Source of the DNA: Streptomyces endophytica
GTDB lineage: Bacteria > Actinomycetota > Actinomycetes > Streptomycetales > Streptomycetaceae
Direction: 5' to 3'
Length of the DNA stretch: 64,000 nt
Assembly (NCBI RefSeq): GCF_026153355.1
Contig: NZ_CP110636.1
Location: 3,162,001-3,226,000 of the forward strand
Positions within the stretch are counted from its first letter, which is position 1. Every line of letters starts with the position of its first letter. A model generated the notes under the pieces. That model had not been told where the DNA came from. It ran no database searches and worked only from the letters and a program-made list of their open reading frames with translations. Both the position numbers and the translations under genes were made by a program. Shown here piece after piece: positions 56,286 to 64,000 of the stretch.

Positions 56286-56373
56286 TCACAACGCTGTCAC
56301 CGAACCGAATCGAACACCGTAACCGACGGGCTCGTACGGCTGCCACCGGCGGCCTGGCGGCAGACGTCATCGC

Positions 56374-58157
56374 TCATTCTCCCCACCCTCCACCTGACCC
56401 GTCGTCCGGCCCGGCCCCCGCGCGGTCGAGGCAGCGGAGGGCGAACCACAGCTCCATGCGGACGTCGGTGTCGTCCAGGTCGGTGTCGAGGAGCGTGGCG
56501 GTACGGGCGATGCGCTGGCGGACGGTGTTGCGGTGGATGGCCAGTGCGGTCGCCGTACGGTCCCAACTGCCGTGCAGCGAGAGCCAGGTGTGCAGCGTGG
56601 TGACGAGCGCGGGGGAGGCGGCGAGCGGCGCGAGCAGGTCCCGGGCGTGCCGGTGGGCGTCGTCGGGGTCGACGAGGGCGGTGAGTCCGGGCCGGTCGGG
56701 GGAGGGGCGGCGGACGAGGGCGGAGCGGTGGGCGAGGGCGCGGCGCAGTGCGGTCGCGGCGTGCCGGTCGGCGGCGGGCAGCTCTTCGACCGGAACCGGC
56801 GCGCTGACGCCGAGGGTCCAGCCGGGCTGGGCGCCGATCTCCCGGTCGGCCGGGACCAGGGCCCGGAGCCGCCGCGCGGACGACGCCGGCTCCGGCGCCA
56901 CGAGAGCGGTGCCCAGTACGGCGGCCAGCGCGGCCGCGTCCGCCTCCGGTGCGGCGGTTTCGCCACGGCGCTCGGCGTGCACCACGGTCCAGCGGGGCGC
57001 GCCGAGAAGCGGACCGACCTCGGCCGGCCGGGCGCCCAGGAGCAGCTGGGCCAGGGCGGTGGAATGCCCGGTGTCGGCCGCACCGCGGGCCGCGGCCGGG
57101 CCGGTGATCAGCGACAGCAGCACCGCGGCGACGCCCGCGATGGTGTGTGCGGGCGGATCGTCCGGGTCCGCGGCGACCACCAGCGCATACGCCTCCTGCC
57201 CGGCGGAGCGTCCGGTCAGGGCGTAGGCGGACAGCTGGGTCCCCGGGAGCGTGTCGGTGGCGGAGGACGGCCCCCCGGCCGCGGCCCGCGCCCCGCCGCC
57301 AGTACCGGCCGCGGCCCGCGCCCCGCCCCCGAGCCCGGCCTCCCGGCCCCCGAGCCCGGCCTCCCGGCTCCCGGGCCCGGCCATCTCGCCGCCTCCGACG
57401 CTGCCGCCCCCGGCACTTCCGCCCCCGGCGACACCGCCCCCGACGACCTGCGCGAGCCGGCCGGCCGCGGCGCGTACCCGGTCGGTGGGGCGGGGCCCGG
57501 CCGAGCCGTGTTCCGTGCCGTCCGCGCCGAGCAGCACCGTCCAGCCGTGGACGTGGCGGGCCAGCGCGCGCAGCACGGCGCGCGCCGGATCCGGCCGGGC
57601 GGCGGCCGCGGCCAGCGCGCGCTGCGCCTCGCCGATCCGGGTCAGCTCCCGGTGGCGGGCCTCGGTGACGGCCTGCCACACGGCGCTCTCCACGGCCGTG
57701 AACGGCGTACCCGCCGGCACCTCCACCAGCGGCAGGCCGTGCCGGTCACAGGCCTCCACCAGTGCGGGCGGCACCGCCTCGTGCACCGGCGCGATCCCGA
57801 AGCCGAGTGCGGCGGCGCCGGCCGCGACCGTGCGGGCCGCGTACCCGTCGAGGTACGAGGCGAGGGCCGCGTCCGGGTCCCCGCCCGCGGCCCCGGCGGT
57901 CACCTCCGCCAGGTGCACGCCCGCCGTCAGCAGCAGCTCGCCGCCCAGGAGGTACGGCACCGGGTCGGCCATCTCGGAGGTGTGCACCCAGTGGAGGGTG
58001 ACGCCCTCCCGCGGCCCGCGAGCTGGCGCAGCCCGAGATCCGCCCGGGCGAGGAGACCGGCCAGCGGCACCGGCGGCGTCGACGGCGCGGTGGTCGGCGG
58101 CGGGCCGGACGGCGGTTGCGGCGCCTGGGCGGACGGAGGCGGAACAGGAGGCGGCAT
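56374..58157 (-). CDS. PucR-family transcriptional regulator (apparent frameshift)
   Basis: The ATG at 58157 has GGAGGG 7 bases upstream. The N-terminal PucR domain (VPLAGLLARADLGLRQLAG) breaks at 58013-58018 and continues as REGVTLHWVHTSEMADPVPY and GGELLLTAGVHLAEV. The C-terminal helix-turn-helix (WDRTATALAIHRNTVRQRI) ends the 594-residue corrected protein. A Gly/Ala-rich insert (~240-300; repeats of GGG and REAGLGG) is unusual. PucR proteins sense purine or amine metabolites; its divergent partner is the symporter/TPP-enzyme operon. Confidence 0.87.
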
Positions 58158-58399
58158 GTGCGGACCCTCCACAGGGGCGGCCGATGAGTGGAGGAAACGT
58201 ACACTTCAGCGTCGCCGCGCCGCCTCCTAGGGTCAACCCCCGAGACGAGTCCGCGGGACGACGAGCCTTCGAGGCGAGTCCCGCAGGGCGAGTCCCGTGA
58301 GGCGGGCCGCTCTTCCCCCGTGCGCGCCCGCCTCTCTCCCCTCCCCGTGTCTCCTCCCCACACCCCCTCTCCCCTCGGCGTAGCTGGAAGGGATGGCCC

Positions 58400-59832
58400 A
58401 TGGCTGTCGACTATGCGGTGATCGTGCTCTATCTGGCCGGAATGCTCGCCATGGGCTGGTGGGGCATGCGCCGCGCCAAGTCGAAGAGCGAGTTCCTGGT
58501 GGCCGGGCGGCGCCTCGGGCCCGCGATGTACTCCGGCACCATGGCCGCGATCGTCCTCGGCGGCGCGTCCACCATCGGGGGCGTCGGCCTCGGCTACCAG
58601 TACGGCCTCTCCGGCGCCTGGATGGTCTTCACCATCGGCCTCGGGCTGCTCGCCCTGTCGGTCTTCTTCTCCGCGCGGATCGCCCGCCTGAAGGTCTACA
58701 CCGTCTCCGAGATGCTGGACCTGCGCTACGGCGGCCGGGCCGGGGTGATCTCCGGCGTCGTCATGTGGGCGTACACCCTCATGCTGGCCGTCACCTCGAC
58801 CATCGCGTACGCCACGATCTTCGACGTCCTCTTCGATCTGAACCGCACCGTCGCGATCATTCTCGGCGGCTCGATCGTCGTCGTGTACTCGACGCTCGGC
58901 GGCATGTGGTCGATCACCCTCACCGACATGGTGCAGTTCGTGGTCAAGACGATCGGGGTGCTGCTCCTGCTGCTGCCCATCGCGGTGGTCAAGGCGGGCG
59001 GCTTCGCCGAGATGAAGGCCAAGCTCCCGACCTCGTACTTCGACCCGCTGGGCATCGGCGGCGAGACGATCTTCACCTACGTGCTGATCTACACCTTCGG
59101 CATGCTCATCGGTCAGGACATCTGGCAGCGCGTCTTCACGGCCCGCGGCGACCGGACGGCGAAGTGGGGCGGCACGGTCGCCGGCACCTACTGCCTCGCG
59201 TACGCCCTGGCCGGTGCCGTGATCGGTACGGCGGCCAAGGTGCTGTACCCGAAGCTGGGCAGCCCGGACGACGCCTTCGCGACCATCGTCAAGGACGAAC
59301 TCCCGATCGGGGTGCGGGGGTTGGTGCTCGCGGCCGCGCTGGCCGCGGTGATGTCGACGTCGTCCGGCGCGCTGATCGCCTGCGCGACCGTGGCCAACAA
59401 CGACATCTGGTCGCGGCTGCGGGAGCCGTACGGCCCGCCGGCGAGGAGCACGACGAGGTCAAGGGCAACCGCGCCTTCATCCTCCTCATGGGCCTGGCGG
59501 TGATCGGCACGGCCATCGCGCTGAACGACGTCGTCGAGGCCCTGACGGTGGCCTACAACCTGCTCGTCGGCGGACTCCTGGTCCCGATCCTCGGCGGTCT
59601 GCTGTGGAAGCGCGGCACGGTGCAGGGCGCGCTGGCCTCGGTGACGGTCGGCGGCCTCGCGGTGATCGGCCTGATGGCGGGCTACGGCATCCTCGCCAAC
59701 GAGCCGGTCTACTACGGCCTGCTCGCCTCCCTCGTGGCCTATGTGGCGGTCAGCCTGGCGACCCGGCCCACGGACGCGGCGGTACTCGCGGTGTGGCGGG
59801 CACGGCTGCAGGCCAGCCCGTCCGACGCTTGA
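58400..59832 (+). CDS. sodium:solute symporter, SSS family (apparent frameshift)
   Basis: The ATG at 58400 has GAAGGGA 6 bases upstream. About 13 membrane helices are present, with the SSS hallmarks GGASTIGGVGLGYQYG, YSTLGGMWSITLTDMVQF and GQDIWQRVFTARGD. The frame breaks at 59431-59442, and the rest (HDEVKGNRAFILLMGLAVIG onward) ends at 59832. One base gives 477 residues. It probably imports the guanidino or amine substrate for the TPP enzyme 78 bases downstream. It is controlled by the divergent PucR protein by position. Confidence 0.9.
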
Positions 59833-59910
59833 CCGGACGACGCGACCACCCCCAGCAGACGCCGCGACACACGACGAGCCGGCCCGAGACAAACGGAGAG
59901 TCACCCGCCG

Positions 59911-61599
59911 ATGAGCACCACCGCACCCGCCCCCACCCCGTCGCCGACGGACCCCCCGCGCACCGGCGGCGACCTGGTCGTCGAGTCGCTGGCCGCGCTC
60001 GGCGCGGAGACCGTCTTCGGGCTGCCGGGCCAGCACGCGCTCGGGGTGTTCGACGCGCTGCGCCGGTCCGCGCTGCGGTACGTGGGGCTGCGGGTGGAGA
60101 ACAACGCGGGCTTCGCCGCCGACGCCTACGCCCGGGCGACGCACGGCGTCGCGCCGCTGCTGGTCTCCACCGGGCCCGGCGCGCTGATGACGCTGCCCGC
60201 GCTGCAGGAGGCGGCGGCCGGTTCCGCCGCCGTCCTGGCCATCGGCAGCCAGGTCCCGCTGGCCGGGATCGGCGGCGGCCGCCACGGCTATCTGCATGAA
60301 CTCACCGACCAGAGCGCCGCGTTCCGCGATGTGGTGAAGTCCGTCCACACCGTCCGCACCGCCTCGCAGATCCCGTCGGCGGTGGCCGCCGCCTGGGAGT
60401 CGGCGCTGAGCGCGCCGCACGGCCCGGTGTGGCTGGAGATCCCGCAGGACGTGCTGCTGGCGCCGGTCGACGTGCCGCCGGTGACCGGGCTCGCGGTGGC
60501 CCCGCGGGTGCCCGCGCCCCGGCCGGAGCTGATCCGTGCGGCCGCCGGGCGGCTGACCGCGGCCCGCCGCCCGGTGATCCTGGCCGGCGGCGGGGTCGTA
60601 CGGGCCGGGGCCGAGGCGGAGCTGCTGGCGCTGGCCGAGCGGCTGCGGGCGCCGGTGGCGACGACGTTCGGTGGCAAGGGCGCGTTCCCGTGGGAGCACC
60701 CGCTCTCCCTGCGGTCCTGGCTGGAGGACCGGCACACCACCGACTTCCTGGAGGACGCCGACACCCTGCTGGTCGTCGGGTCGGGGCTGGGCGAACTCTC
60801 CTCGAATTACCACACGTTCCGGCCGCGCGGCCGGGTCGTCCAGATCGAGGCGGACCTCGGCAAGCTGGAGTCCAACCACGCCGCGCTGGGCATCCACGCG
60901 GACGCCCGGCAGGCACTGGCCGCGCTGGTCGAGGAGACGGCCGGCGCGGAGGCCGCCGTGCCGCCCGCGCCCGGGGCGGCCGGGTCGCCGGAGGCCGCGG
61001 TGGCCGGTGTGCTCGCCCGGGTCCGGGACCGGCTCGCCGCCCAGGACCTCGGCCTGGAGCAGCAGGTGCTGGCCGCCGTGCGGGAGGCGCTGCCCGAAGA
61101 GTCGGTCAGCTGCTGGGACATGACGATCCTGGCCTACTGGGCCTGGTCCGCCTTCGATCCGCGGCGCACCAACGCACTGCATTCCGCGCAGGGCGCCGGC
61201 GGTCTGGGGTACGGCTTCCCGGCGGCGCTGGGGGTGGCCGTCGCCGATCCGCGGCGACCGGTCCTGGCGGTGTCGGGGGACGGCGGCGCCATGTACTCGA
61301 TCGCCGAGCTGGCCACCGCGCGCCAGTACGGCCTGCCGGTGACCTGGCTGATCGTCGACGACGGCGGCTACGGCATCCTGCGCGAGTACATGACGGACGC
61401 CTTCGGCGAGGCCACCGGCACCGAACTGGGCCGCCCGGACTTCGTCGCCCTGGCCGAGTCGTTCGGCGTCCCCGCGGTCCGTACCGACCCCGGACGGCTC
61501 GGCGCGGACCTGGCCGCGGCGCTCGCCGCCCCGGGCCCCTCGGTCGTGGTCCTGCCGGCCCGGCTGCGGATGTTCGCGCCGACGCACCTGCCGGCCTGA
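59911..61599 (+). CDS. thiamine-pyrophosphate enzyme, possible 2-ketoarginine decarboxylase
   Basis: The intact 562-residue ALS/BFD-type enzyme has an N-terminal PYR domain with FGLPGQHALGVFDAL and the TPP-activating Glu in RVENNAGFAADAYARA; a central domain with PVILAGGGVVRAG; and a C-terminal PP domain with AVSGDGGAMYSIAELATA (Mg/TPP loop) and WLIVDDGGYGILREY. True acetolactate synthases have NN where this has DD, and no FAD-specific features stand out. Together with an agmatinase-family enzyme, symporter and PucR it resembles the AruI (2-ketoarginine decarboxylase) branch; this is inference. Confidence 0.87.
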   Translation: MSTTAPAPTPSPTDPPRTGGDLVVESLAALGAETVFGLPGQHALGVFDALRRSALRYVGLRVENNAGFAADAYARATHGVAPLLVSTGPGALMTLPALQEAAAGSAAVLAIGSQVPLAGIGGGRHGYLHELTDQSAAFRDVVKSVHTVRTASQIPSAVAAAWESALSAPHGPVWLEIPQDVLLAPVDVPPVTGLAVAPRVPAPRPELIRAAAGRLTAARRPVILAGGGVVRAGAEAELLALAERLRAPVATTFGGKGAFPWEHPLSLRSWLEDRHTTDFLEDADTLLVVGSGLGELSSNYHTFRPRGRVVQIEADLGKLESNHAALGIHADARQALAALVEETAGAEAAVPPAPGAAGSPEAAVAGVLARVRDRLAAQDLGLEQQVLAAVREALPEESVSCWDMTILAYWAWSAFDPRRTNALHSAQGAGGLGYGFPAALGVAVADPRRPVLAVSGDGGAMYSIAELATARQYGLPVTWLIVDDGGYGILREYMTDAFGEATGTELGRPDFVALAESFGVPAVRTDPGRLGADLAAALAAPGPSVVVLPARLRMFAPTHLPA

Positions 61600-61626
61600 C
61601 GCGGGGCCGCACCGGCCGGAACGCGC

Positions 61627-61658
61627 GGGTGCGGTGCCGGAGAACCGGCACCGCACCC
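61627..61658. terminator. strong bidirectional terminator
   Basis: Perfect 14-bp stem GGGTGCGGTGCCGG (61627-61640) and CCGGCACCGCACCC (61645-61658) with a 4-base AGAA loop, between the convergent TPP-enzyme and YhgE genes. Confidence 0.9.
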
Positions 61659-61677
61659 GTCGGTCGGAGGGCTGTTC

Positions 61678-63798
61678 CTACAGGCTGAGCTCCGGGTGCA
61701 GGTCCTTCATCCGTACGACCTGGCGGCTGCGCGCCGCGAGGGCGGTGAGGGCCAGGGCGCCGAGGGTGAAGGCCGCGAGGACCACGCTGCCCTGCCACAC
61801 GACGGCGAGGTCGCCGCCGGTGATCAGCCGGCGCAGCCCGTCGACGACGTAGCTCATCGGCAGGAAGGGGTGCAGGGCGGCGAAGAAGCCGGGGCTGGTC
61901 TGCACCGGGTAGGTGCCGCCCGCCGAGGTCAGCTGGAGCATCAGCACGACCAGGGTCAGCACCCGACCGGCCGGGCCGAAGAAGGCGCTCAGCAGCTGGA
62001 TGATGGCCGTGAAGGCGGCCGTGGCCAGCACCAGGAAGCCGATGGTGGCGGCCGAGCGGGCCATCTGGAGGCCGAGTCCCCAGTGGAGCACGGCCATCAG
62101 GGCCAGCACCTGGACGACGCCGACGGCGAAGGCCGGCAGCCAGGAGCCGAGCGCGATCCGCCAGCCCGGGGCGCCCGCGGCCAGCGCGCGCTTGCCCAGC
62201 GGCTGCAGCAGCATGAAGGCGACCATCGCGCCGACCCAGAGGGACAGCGGGATGAAGTACGGCGCGAGGCCGGTGCCGTAATTGGGCGCCTTGTGCAGCG
62301 ACTTGGCGGCCAGCGCGACCGGGTCGGCCATCACCTCGGTGCGGGCGTCGCGGTCCTTCTTGTCGTAGTCGGGGATCTTGCTGACGCCGCTGTGCAGCCC
62401 GTCGGCCAGCTCGTTGGTGCCGTCCTTCAGCTTGAACAGGCCGCCGGTGAGCTTCTCGGCGCCGTCCTTGGCGGTGCCGAGCCCGCTGTGGACCTTGCCG
62501 GCGCCGTCGGCGACCTTGCCGGCGCCGTCGGAGAGGGCACCGATGCCGTCGGCGAACTGTCCCGCGCCCTGGGAGACCTTGTGGGCACCGGCGTTGAGCT
62601 GGTTGATCTGACCGATCGCGGTGTCGGCCCGGTCGGCGATGCCCGGTGCCTCGTCGGCGACCCGTTCGGCGATCCGGTTCAGCTCGCGCAGCTTGCCGTG
62701 CAGCTGCCCGAAGTCGGTACGGGCGATGGTGTCGTTGACCTTCTCCGCCGCGTCGGCGGCGAGGGCGGTGCCCTGCGCGATCCCCTTCAGCTTGGCGCAG
62801 TCGGGGTCGGTGGAGACGAGCCCGCCGCAGCGTTCCCGGTAGAGCTCCGCGGCGTCGTCGGCGTTCTTGCGCGCCTGCGCGGCCGCCTTGGCGGAGTTGC
62901 CCGGCAGCTTGTCGAGGTCCTCGTCGAGCGCCTGGGTGAGATCGGCGACGATCCGTGCCTTCTCGCCGATCTCCTTGCCGTGCTCCCGCAGGTAGGGGAG
63001 GTCCTTGCGGGCGATGCCCTGGACCTTGTCGGCAAGTTGCTGGGTGCCGTCCGCGACCTGGCCCGCGCCCTGGCTGAGCTGCCGGGCCTTCGAGGCGGCC
63101 GCCCTGGCGCCCTGGCTCACCTGGCCCGCGCCCTTGCTGACCGCGCCCGAGCCCTCGTCGAGCTTGCCCAGCCCGTCGGCCAGTTCGCCGGTCTTCTCCT
63201 TCGCCGTGCCGACGCCGTCGTCGACCTTCCCGGCGCCGTCGGCGGCCTCGGCCGTCTTGTCGTGCAGGTCGGAGAAGGACACGAAGATCTTGTCGAGCAT
63301 GCCGCGGGTCGACGTCGCCGACGTCTTCGCGCGGATCTCGGAGAAGACGGTCTTGGAGATCGAGCCGACGATGTAGTTGTTGGCGTCGTTCGTCCGGACC
63401 TGGAGGGCCCCGGTCTGCGGGTCGTCGCCGGAGCTGGAGGCGATCCGCTTGCTGAAGTCCGACGGGACGGTCAGGGAGAGGTAGTACGTACCGTCCTCGA
63501 CGCCCTTCGCGGCGTCCTCGGCGCTGACCTCCTCCCAGTCGAAGGTCTTGCTGTCCTTGACGTTCTTCGCCAGTTCGTCGCCGGCGGCGATCTTCTTGCC
63601 ACCGGCGGTGGCGCCCCGGTCCTCGTTGACCAGCGCCACCGGGATCTTGTCCAGGCGGGCGTAGGGGTCCCAGAAGGAGCAGAGGTAGAGCGCCCCGTAG
63701 AGCAGGGGGATCAGCATCAGGGCGACCAGCCCGAGCCGGGGCAGCTTCCCCCGGCCGAAACGCCTGAGCTCAAGCGCGGCCAGCTTCGGCGAACGCAT
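61678..63798 (-). CDS. YhgE/Pip-domain membrane protein
   Basis: The 706-residue protein starts with a transmembrane helix (~20-40, LVALMLIPLLYGALYLCSFW) directly followed by the YhgE/Pip domain (IPVALVNEDRGATAGGKKI). A long extracellular region with repeated K-x-x-D-G heptad-like units (GAGKVDDGVG, GAGQVADGTQQLADKV) suggests a coiled coil. Five C-terminal helices (~535-690) resemble an ABC-2 type permease. It overlaps the end of an ABC ATPase gene by 29 bases, so both likely form an exporter or phage-infection-like surface system. Confidence 0.9.
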   Translation of the reverse strand: MRSPKLAALELRRFGRGKLPRLGLVALMLIPLLYGALYLCSFWDPYARLDKIPVALVNEDRGATAGGKKIAAGDELAKNVKDSKTFDWEEVSAEDAAKGVEDGTYYLSLTVPSDFSKRIASSSGDDPQTGALQVRTNDANNYIVGSISKTVFSEIRAKTSATSTRGMLDKIFVSFSDLHDKTAEAADGAGKVDDGVGTAKEKTGELADGLGKLDEGSGAVSKGAGQVSQGARAAASKARQLSQGAGQVADGTQQLADKVQGIARKDLPYLREHGKEIGEKARIVADLTQALDEDLDKLPGNSAKAAAQARKNADDAAELYRERCGGLVSTDPDCAKLKGIAQGTALAADAAEKVNDTIARTDFGQLHGKLRELNRIAERVADEAPGIADRADTAIGQINQLNAGAHKVSQGAGQFADGIGALSDGAGKVADGAGKVHSGLGTAKDGAEKLTGGLFKLKDGTNELADGLHSGVSKIPDYDKKDRDARTEVMADPVALAAKSLHKAPNYGTGLAPYFIPLSLWVGAMVAFMLLQPLGKRALAAGAPGWRIALGSWLPAFAVGVVQVLALMAVLHWGLGLQMARSAATIGFLVLATAAFTAIIQLLSAFFGPAGRVLTLVVLMLQLTSAGGTYPVQTSPGFFAALHPFLPMSYVVDGLRRLITGGDLAVVWQGSVVLAAFTLGALALTALAARSRQVVRMKDLHPELSL

Positions 63799-64000
63799 GC
63801 GCCGCTTCCTCCTCGGTGGTGTGGGGGGTGGTGTCCGGGCCGTCCTGGGCCGGGGCGGGGTCCGCGGGTCGTGCGGTGGCCGCGGGCGTGGTGCGGACGA
63901 TCAGTGCGTCCGCCGGGGCGTCGCTGCCGGCCGCCACGACGGTGGTGCCGGCCAGTGCGAGGTCCCGCAACAGCTGCCAGGCCAGGGCGCGTTCGGCCGG
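63770..64000 (-). CDS. ABC transporter ATP-binding protein, C-terminal end (partial)
   Basis: The frame is open from the right edge to the TGA at 63770. It encodes ERALAWQLLRDLALAGTTVV, a typical position after the ABC Walker B/H-loop helices, then AAGSDAPADALIVRTTP and a Pro/Glu-rich tail. Only the last ~76 residues are in the window, so the nucleotide-binding motifs are not visible. Its stop overlaps the start of the YhgE/Pip gene, indicating coupling. Confidence 0.75.
   Translation of the reverse strand, partial: PAERALAWQLLRDLALAGTTVVAAGSDAPADALIVRTTPAATARPADPAPAQDGPDTTPHTTEEEAAHAFAEAGRA

Noticed and set aside
2889..59832. Calling the frameshifted genes pseudogenes
   Set aside because: The breaks share one direction and sequence context, affect essential-type operon genes equally, and each is cured by a single base; sequencing error is the simpler reading.

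Overview
The window comes from the chromosome of a Streptomyces or close relative. Base composition is very GC-rich, nearly every codon ends in G or C, and the family content is diagnostic: a chaplin, AdpA with an in-frame TTA (bldA) codon, a DasR/GlcNAc-type gene set (glmS, GH20, GH18), ESX/WXG100 secretion substrates and a leucine-catabolism cluster. From memory, adpA-orn-tRNA-His, glmS, hexosaminidase, acyl-CoA dehydrogenase, HMG-CoA lyase, biotin-dependent carboxylase, TetR, acyl-CoA dehydrogenase and thioesterase appear in the same order in S. coelicolor; this was not checked.

Layout. 1-1.3 kb: partial XRE regulator and a divergent conserved hypothetical. 1.3-3.9 kb: FAD oxidoreductase and a divergent secreted GH26-like protein. 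3.9-13.6 kb: an eight-gene minus-strand exopolysaccharide operon with end-to-end ATGA/GTGA overlaps (GT4, sugar-1-P transferase, Wzy/ligase-like, MurJ-like flippase, deacetylase, GT4, Wzz-like, CelD/BcsL-like GNAT). 14.1 kb: a histidine-rich chaplin. 14.6-21.4 kb: spermidine-synthase-like protein, two-component system, GH18, AraC, NmrA-like protein. 21.4-25.2 kb: tRNA-His, orn, adpA, membrane protein, USP. 25.4-29.5 kb: glmS and GH20. 29.7-38.4 kb: leucine/isovalerate catabolism (IVD-type dehydrogenase, HMG-CoA lyase, MCC alpha and beta) with a divergent TetR, operator boxes, a second dehydrogenase and a TesB thioesterase. 38.4-45.6 kb: accessory stretch with a 13-bp minisatellite, three coupled tiny genes, an XRE/TPR regulator with a TTA codon, GNAT, SUKH protein, MerR/aldo-keto reductase, MscL with a zinc ribbon, and a phosphatase-like protein. 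45.8-61.6 kb: an arginine/guanidino catabolic module (agmatinase-family hydrolase; PucR, SSS symporter, TPP enzyme) apparently split by a polymorphic-toxin locus (WXG100, giant toxin carrying both a papain-like glutamine deamidase and a nucleotide deaminase domain, NTPase-SUKH-4 protein) plus a solo TnpB element. 61.7-64 kb: YhgE/Pip protein and the end of an ABC ATPase.

Data quality matters. At least 15 genes are broken by simple frameshifts. I located 21 breaks, and every one behaves as the loss of one base in a G/C-rich run. Restoring one base per break returns each gene to a multiple of three and to its family's usual length. I therefore read them as systematic base-drop sequencing errors rather than pseudogenes and annotate full gene spans with the break positions.

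The most novel part is the toxin/immunity island at 46.8-54.8 kb, followed by the histidine-rich chaplin beside an exopolysaccharide operon, the TetR operator pair, and the TnpB whose expected ATG reads ATC.
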